From Algoriphagus sp. TR-M9 (GTDB lineage: Bacteria > Bacteroidota > Bacteroidia > Cytophagales > Cyclobacteriaceae): DNA of 64,000 nucleotides. A model generated the notes under the pieces. That model made no database searches. It was given only the letters and a program-made list of their open reading frames with translations, and was not told the origin of the DNA. Position 1 is the first letter of the stretch. Each line of letters begins with the position of its first letter. Of this stretch, positions 59,848 to 64,000 are shown in pieces. The stretch is taken from positions 2,303,001 through 2,367,000 of the forward strand of contig NZ_CP115160.1 of the NCBI RefSeq assembly GCF_027594545.1. Direction: 5' to 3'. A program made the position numbers and the translations under genes.

Positions 59848-61092
59848 TCACTCCTCCAAAAGCTTACTACTTTCTGCTTCCGGTAGCTCGTGAACATCTT
59901 TTAGCTTTCGCTGAATCACTCTGGTACGAGTACCCACCAGTTTATCCAGTTCAGAATTTGCCTCTGTGAGCTTCTTCTGCGTCTTTTCTATCAGGTCTCC
60001 AAACTTCCCAAATTCGGTCTTGATCGCCCCTAAAATTTGCCATACTTCTGAACTCCTTTTTTGGATGGCCAGCGTACGGAATCCCATCTGTAAACTATTC
60101 AGAATAGCCGAAAGTGTGGTCGGGCCGGTGACCATCACCTTAAAATCCTGCTGGATCTGCTGCGAAAGGCCTGGCTCCCGCAAAATCTCCGCATATAGAC
60201 TTTCCACCGGAAGAAAAAGAATAGCAAAATCAGTGGTATGCGGAGGGTGAATGTATTTATTCTGAATATCTGCAGCAGCTTTTTTCACTGCTTTGAAAAG
60301 CGCTGTACGATAGAGCTCTATTTCCGGTTTGGAGGCATTATCATAGGCCTCCACTAACCTCAAATACGATTCCTGAGGAAATTTAGAATCTATAGGCAAA
60401 AGCACTGGCTCACTTTGTCCCGGCATTTTCACTGCAAACTCCACCCGTTCCCGGCCTCCTTTCCCCACATCAGCATTCAGGATATATTGGTCCGGTGCGA
60501 GCATATTCTCCAAAATCGCCTGCAATTGATATTCACCTAGTACTCCCCGGCTTTTCACATTGGTCAGTACCCGCTTGAGATCCCCTACCCCATTGGCCAG
60601 GTTCTTCATCTCCCCAAGCCCCTTTTGAACAGCCTGGAGCTGATTACTTACCATTTCAAAAGATTGCCCAAGTCGGGTTTCCAAAGTCTTCTGAAGCTTC
60701 TCATCTACGGTCTCCCTGATTCTCTCCAATCGGAGCTCTGTAGTCTTCATCAGATCCTCCTGCCTGCGATTGAGGTCTTCAAACTTCTCTTTTTGCAGGG
60801 CATTAAACTCTTTTACATTATCCCGAAAAAGCTCTCCAAATGATTTTAATGCTTCATTTTGATCCTTCGAACTAGCCCGTAAACTGTTAAAAACCAATTG
60901 AAACTGATGGATCATATTTTCATTGGACTCTTTCCGGCTTTGTGCCAAAGCCCGCTCAAGCTCCCGGCTCAGTTTATCCATTTCTTCCTGCAGCTGAGCC
61001 TGATCTTTGCCTTGATTACTTTTGATAAAAAATAAAATCAGCAATACGAGCTGAAGAAAAACTACCAGAAGCAGAATAAATTCAATCGACAT
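59848..61092 (-). CDS. rmuC: DNA recombination protein RmuC family
   Basis: The 414-residue protein has an N-terminal membrane anchor (about 3-23), a long coiled coil (about 30-175) and the RmuC nuclease-like domain with GVLGEYQLQAILENML, RVEFAVKMPG and PIDSKFPQESY. RmuC limits inversions and is predicted to cut DNA structures. Its ATG lies inside the upstream hydrolase gene (11-bp overlap), so the pair is translated together. Confidence 0.94.
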   Translation of the reverse strand: MSIEFILLLVVFLQLVLLILFFIKSNQGKDQAQLQEEMDKLSRELERALAQSRKESNENMIHQFQLVFNSLRASSKDQNEALKSFGELFRDNVKEFNALQKEKFEDLNRRQEDLMKTTELRLERIRETVDEKLQKTLETRLGQSFEMVSNQLQAVQKGLGEMKNLANGVGDLKRVLTNVKSRGVLGEYQLQAILENMLAPDQYILNADVGKGGRERVEFAVKMPGQSEPVLLPIDSKFPQESYLRLVEAYDNASKPEIELYRTALFKAVKKAAADIQNKYIHPPHTTDFAILFLPVESLYAEILREPGLSQQIQQDFKVMVTGPTTLSAILNSLQMGFRTLAIQKRSSEVWQILGAIKTEFGKFGDLIEKTQKKLTEANSELDKLVGTRTRVIQRKLKDVHELPEAESSKLLEE

Positions 61093-62089
61093 AAGAAATC
61101 AGTTTTGGAGGCTCAAAGTAGTCTTTTCGTACTTCCACACCCAAAAAATTAAGGTATTCCGCGACAGATTCCGTCGGGATTTCTTCCATGGGTAAATGCC
61201 CCGCATTCTTCAAAATCTTCAATTTCGAACCGGGAATCAGCTTTTCCAGTAGATAGGCCCGGGAGACGGGAATCCAGGTATCCTCCTCACCCCAAAGTAT
61301 CAGCGTAGGCATATCCAGCCTGCCAAAGTCAATTTTTGCGTCAGCCGGAGTAGCCAATCGCTCTAGAGTTGCCTGCCTATTACCAGCCCGAAGCATCAGC
61401 TCATAGTAGCGATCTACCTGCTCTTTGGTTAGTTTGTCAGGTTCAGCATATACCTCTTTCATATTCATGGAAAAAAGGAATTTCGGAGTACATTTTAATA
61501 GAATCTGGGTAAAAAAGGGGTTATCTGCCATTCTATTCATCCAGCGTTTCTTGGGCGAACTACTTCCTTTGGGCAGTGCGGAAGCCTCCAGTGGTGTACC
61601 TGCCGCATCGATTAGATTCAGGCTCAATACCTGATCAGGTCTATTGGAAGCAATCTGAAGTGCCACTGCTCCCCCCATGGAATTACCCGCCAAGTGAAAC
61701 TTATCCAGATTCAGCTTTTCTGCCAACCGGGTCACCAAAATCGCATAATCCCTCACACTGTATCTCTTTTCCAGATCCGGGCCGGTAAGTCCATGCCCAG
61801 GAAAGTCAAGCGATACCGTCAAAAAAAATGGACTCAGCTCATTTTGCCAGTCATTCCAAGTATGCAGGGAGGAGAAACTACCGTGCAAAAGGATAATAGG
61901 TTCTCCCCTTCCTTTGATTCTCACATGTACATTGATTCCATCTACCTCCACAAAATGTGACTCCGGGGTGCTATATTTCTGCTCTATAGCTTCATAAGGA
62001 ATGTTATTTTTATAAACTAAAAGCAAAAAGAATAGACAAGCCAAACTTATTACTCCCAAAACTTTCAACAATCGTTTGATCCAATTCAT
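61082..62089 (-). CDS. Membrane-anchored alpha/beta hydrolase
   Basis: The 335-residue protein has an N-terminal membrane helix (about 8-28) and an alpha/beta hydrolase fold with oxyanion region LLHGSFSS, nucleophile elbow GNSMGG, an aspartate in WGEEDTWIP and the histidine of NAGHLPMEE. It probably acts as an esterase or lipase on the periplasmic face; the substrate is unknown. ATG 62089 is chosen because the longer frame begins with TTG at 62143. It overlaps rmuC. Confidence 0.88.
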   Translation of the reverse strand: MNWIKRLLKVLGVISLACLFFLLLVYKNNIPYEAIEQKYSTPESHFVEVDGINVHVRIKGRGEPIILLHGSFSSLHTWNDWQNELSPFFLTVSLDFPGHGLTGPDLEKRYSVRDYAILVTRLAEKLNLDKFHLAGNSMGGAVALQIASNRPDQVLSLNLIDAAGTPLEASALPKGSSSPKKRWMNRMADNPFFTQILLKCTPKFLFSMNMKEVYAEPDKLTKEQVDRYYELMLRAGNRQATLERLATPADAKIDFGRLDMPTLILWGEEDTWIPVSRAYLLEKLIPGSKLKILKNAGHLPMEEIPTESVAEYLNFLGVEVRKDYFEPPKLISYVD

Positions 62090-62185
62090 AAATTCGGCTT
62101 TTTTGAAAATGTGTTTTATGCTGCCAAAAGGCAAAAAGTACAAAATTTCTGCTCTTTTCTCTAGTCCATCCCCAATAGATACAGC

Positions 62186-63412
62186 TTGCCCTTGCCCTCT
62201 CCATTCAAAAATATAGGACCAGGTCCCCTGATCGCCGCAGCATTTATAGGACCAGGCACGGTCACCGTTTGCACCTTGGCTGGTGTAAATTTCGGCTATG
62301 CTCTACTATGGGCACTAGTACTATCTATTGGAGCTACGGTGATCCTTCAGGAAATCACCGGGAGAATAGGCCTGGTCACTGGACAGGACCTCAGCCAGCT
62401 GATCAGAGAGCAAGATGGAAATCCCGTTTTCAGATACGTGGCTATGAGCTTGGTGTTGCTTGCTATTGGTTTGGGAAATGCAGCTTATGAATCCGGAAAT
62501 ATCTCCGGTACCAATCTAGGATTACAGGTGTTTTGGGAAGCTCCTATCTTCCAGACGGGCAGTTTAGAGTTTCACTTGGGCAATCTAATTTTGGGTTTCC
62601 TGGCTTTTGGTATGCTCTGGCTGGGAAGCTATCAAAAACTTGAACGGGTATTGGTTGCCTTAGTAATTTTCATGTCCCTGGCATTTGTGCTTACTGCTTT
62701 TCTGACTCAGCCAGATTGGAATAGTTTATTGGGAGGGTTGATTCCTTCCCCTGACTCGGGACAATTTACCACCATAGTCGCATTAATAGGAACCACGGTG
62801 GTTCCCTATAATTTATTCCTGTATGCTAGCCTGGCCAAAAACAAATGGTCCGGCCCCAAAGACATCCCTTGGATGAGAAGGGACATTGCAATATCCATTA
62901 TGCTTGGCGGGCTAGTGTCCATGGCTATTTTGAGTGTTGGGGCCAGTAGTGAAAGTGACTCCATTAGCAATGCACTGGACGTATCCAGAGGCCTGGAATC
63001 TGTTTTTGGCAGCTTCGCCAAATACATGATGGGATTTGGGCTTCTCGCTGCGGGTCTGACTTCAAGTATTACAGCTCCCCTTGCTGCAGGATTAGTGATC
63101 TGCGGCATTTTGGGCAAATCTCAGGACATCAGATCCAAAGCGATGCGACTGGCAATGGGCAGCATAGTGGGGCTGGGCATTATTTTTTCCTCTCTAGGAT
63201 TAAAACCTGTGCAATTGATCACTTTAGCGCAGTTAGCCAATGGTGTACTACTTCCGCTGATCAGTGGATGGATTATATGGATTGCCGCGAAGCCTAGTGT
63301 TTTGGGAAGGTATAGAAACAGGCTATGGCAAAGCTTGCTAGCGGCGCTGATTTGGCTGATCACATTGGCACTAGGGCTAAAAAGCATCCTGACTGTACTC
63401 GGCAATTTCTAG
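62186..63412 (+). CDS. Nramp-fold transporter with non-canonical metal-site motif
   Basis: The 408-residue membrane protein has about 11 helices and aligns by eye with Nramp/MntH transporters. The helix 1 motif DPGN is replaced by GPGT (22-25) and the helix 6 MPHN segment reads VPYN, so the standard manganese/iron site is not intact. No ATG is available upstream of the conserved N-terminus: an in-frame TAG is at 62162 and the first plausible start is TTG 62186. The substrate may be another cation or a different solute. It is divergent from the hydrolase-rmuC pair. Confidence 0.83.
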   Translation: MPLPSPFKNIGPGPLIAAAFIGPGTVTVCTLAGVNFGYALLWALVLSIGATVILQEITGRIGLVTGQDLSQLIREQDGNPVFRYVAMSLVLLAIGLGNAAYESGNISGTNLGLQVFWEAPIFQTGSLEFHLGNLILGFLAFGMLWLGSYQKLERVLVALVIFMSLAFVLTAFLTQPDWNSLLGGLIPSPDSGQFTTIVALIGTTVVPYNLFLYASLAKNKWSGPKDIPWMRRDIAISIMLGGLVSMAILSVGASSESDSISNALDVSRGLESVFGSFAKYMMGFGLLAAGLTSSITAPLAAGLVICGILGKSQDIRSKAMRLAMGSIVGLGIIFSSLGLKPVQLITLAQLANGVLLPLISGWIIWIAAKPSVLGRYRNRLWQSLLAALIWLITLALGLKSILTVLGNF

Positions 63413-63491
63413 AAGGAATGTTTTTAAAGATTATGGTGTAAAACCACAACTTTACCTCCTGAGATTTACGTTTACAGCCTAAAAAATAATC

Positions 63492-63803
63492 ATGAGGAAA
63501 ATAATTTTAGTACTATTTATTGGGCTATTTCTTGTATCCTGCTCCCCTATGGTACTGTCCCGGCTCAATTCAAAAACCATGGGCCAACTTGAGTTAGGCA
63601 TGTCAAAAGAGGAGATGACCGAAATCCTTGGAAACAATTATACCATTCCTGAAAGACGAAGGGAAGGCCAGGATGATATTGAGGTTTTGTCCTATAGGAA
63701 CTACCCCTATACGGATGAATTCTATCAATTTGTTTTTGTAAATGGAACTCTCCATGAATGGTATAGGGAATTACTTCCATCCTATGAATTGAATGAAGAC
63801 TAA
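63492..63803 (+). CDS. Small BamE/SmpA-like lipoprotein
   Basis: The 103-residue product has a lipobox (LVSC) and a compact domain with LELGMSKEEMTEILG and a following beta hairpin, a pattern shared with BamE/SmpA and OmlA folds. The similarity is short, so a true role in outer-membrane protein assembly is not certain. It lies 79 bp after the transporter gene and is followed by a terminator. Confidence 0.72.
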   Translation: MRKIILVLFIGLFLVSCSPMVLSRLNSKTMGQLELGMSKEEMTEILGNNYTIPERRREGQDDIEVLSYRNYPYTDEFYQFVFVNGTLHEWYRELLPSYELNED

Positions 63804-63841
63804 GTCCTGTCTTAGCTAGGAAAACTTAATTTTCACTCGTT

Positions 63842-63881
63842 TAAATAGCCCAAAGCTATCAAGGAAGGGGCTTTATTTTTT
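63842..63881. terminator. Terminator between converging genes
   Basis: AAATAGCCC and GGGCTTTATTT form an imperfect A/T-extended stem, with a T-run on the plus side. It separates the lipoprotein from the minus-strand acetyltransferase and overlaps the latter's stop. Confidence 0.6.
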
Positions 63882-64000
63882 AAGAATTAGCATCTTTTAT
63901 CCGCTTCCACTCCCTGTCCAGCACGCTGTAGTATATGGTATCCCTGCGCCGATTATTGGTCAGCAGGGTGTGACTACGCAGAATCCCTTCTTCTACGGCC
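63880..64000 (-). CDS. GNAT family N-acetyltransferase (C-terminal end only)
   Basis: The last 40 codons of a minus-strand gene enter from the window edge. They read EEGILRSHTLLTNNRRRD followed by TIYYSVLDREW and stop at TAA 63880-63882. This is the characteristic end of RimJ/RimL-type GNAT acetyltransferases (EGxLR...DTxYYSxLxxEW). The substrate is unknown and the N-terminal part lies outside the window. Confidence 0.8.
   Translation of the reverse strand, partial: AVEEGILRSHTLLTNNRRRDTIYYSVLDREWKRIKDANS

Overview
The window reads as chromosomal DNA from a Bacteroidota bacterium, most likely order Cytophagales and perhaps an Algoriphagus-like member of the Cyclobacteriaceae. The phylum call rests on a type IX secretion C-terminal sorting domain, TonB-dependent receptors with N-terminal carboxypeptidase-regulatory-like domains, many lipoproteins with an LxxC box, DUF1573 and DUF1080 proteins, absence of clear Shine-Dalgarno sequences, and a Bacteroidota-type TTG-N21-TAnnTT promoter. 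The genus is a guess. No tRNA, rRNA, CRISPR array or intact insertion sequence was seen.

Layout. 1-4914 (minus strand) is a tightly packed operon: stand-alone response regulator, membrane HEAT-repeat protein, processive GT2 glycosyltransferase, YaiO-type outer-membrane protein and a membrane-anchored protein cut by the window edge. It looks like a regulated exopolysaccharide machine. 5234-13221 (plus) holds three consecutive amidohydrolase-fold exported proteins, only the middle one keeping the metal ligands, followed by an NlpC/P60 lipoprotein and an M28 peptidase. 13308-26660 is mixed: subtilase lipoprotein, WYL regulator, AraC regulator plus TonB-type receptor, matrixin-like lipoprotein, two MATE exporters, a sugar-phosphate isomerase and a Tat-exported phosphoesterase. 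27024-29308 is a divergent pair for tryptophan breakdown (tryptophan dioxygenase and glutaryl-CoA dehydrogenase).

29310-30575 is a small accessory island: a lipoprotein gene of different base composition and a decayed group II intron with an intact domain V. 30575-34738 encodes a 1387-residue type IX-secreted phosphoesterase containing five near-identical 237-bp repeats. 34831-46641 is mostly housekeeping or signalling: DUF1573 protein, trpS, fabF, hydroxyacyl-CoA dehydrogenase, hybrid histidine kinase, topA and a SixA-like phosphatase. 46700-47014 has a promoter, folded RNA and terminator but no credible protein, and is a candidate non-coding RNA. 47085-64000 contains a DUF1080 protein, a zinc metallopeptidase, an exonuclease/GIY-YIG fusion, a TonB receptor with two lipoproteins, a ligase-associated-type DNA helicase, the TrkHA potassium uptake pair, rmuC, an alpha/beta hydrolase, an atypical Nramp-fold transporter, a BamE-like lipoprotein and the end of a GNAT acetyltransferase.

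Three families of dispersed non-coding repeats run through the window: R1 (three sites, ending at start codons), R2 (three copies) and a purine-rich heptamer tandem repeat (two tracts, each just 3' of a minus-strand gene). Together with the intron remnant and the homogenised intragenic repeat, they are the main structure not explained by protein genes.
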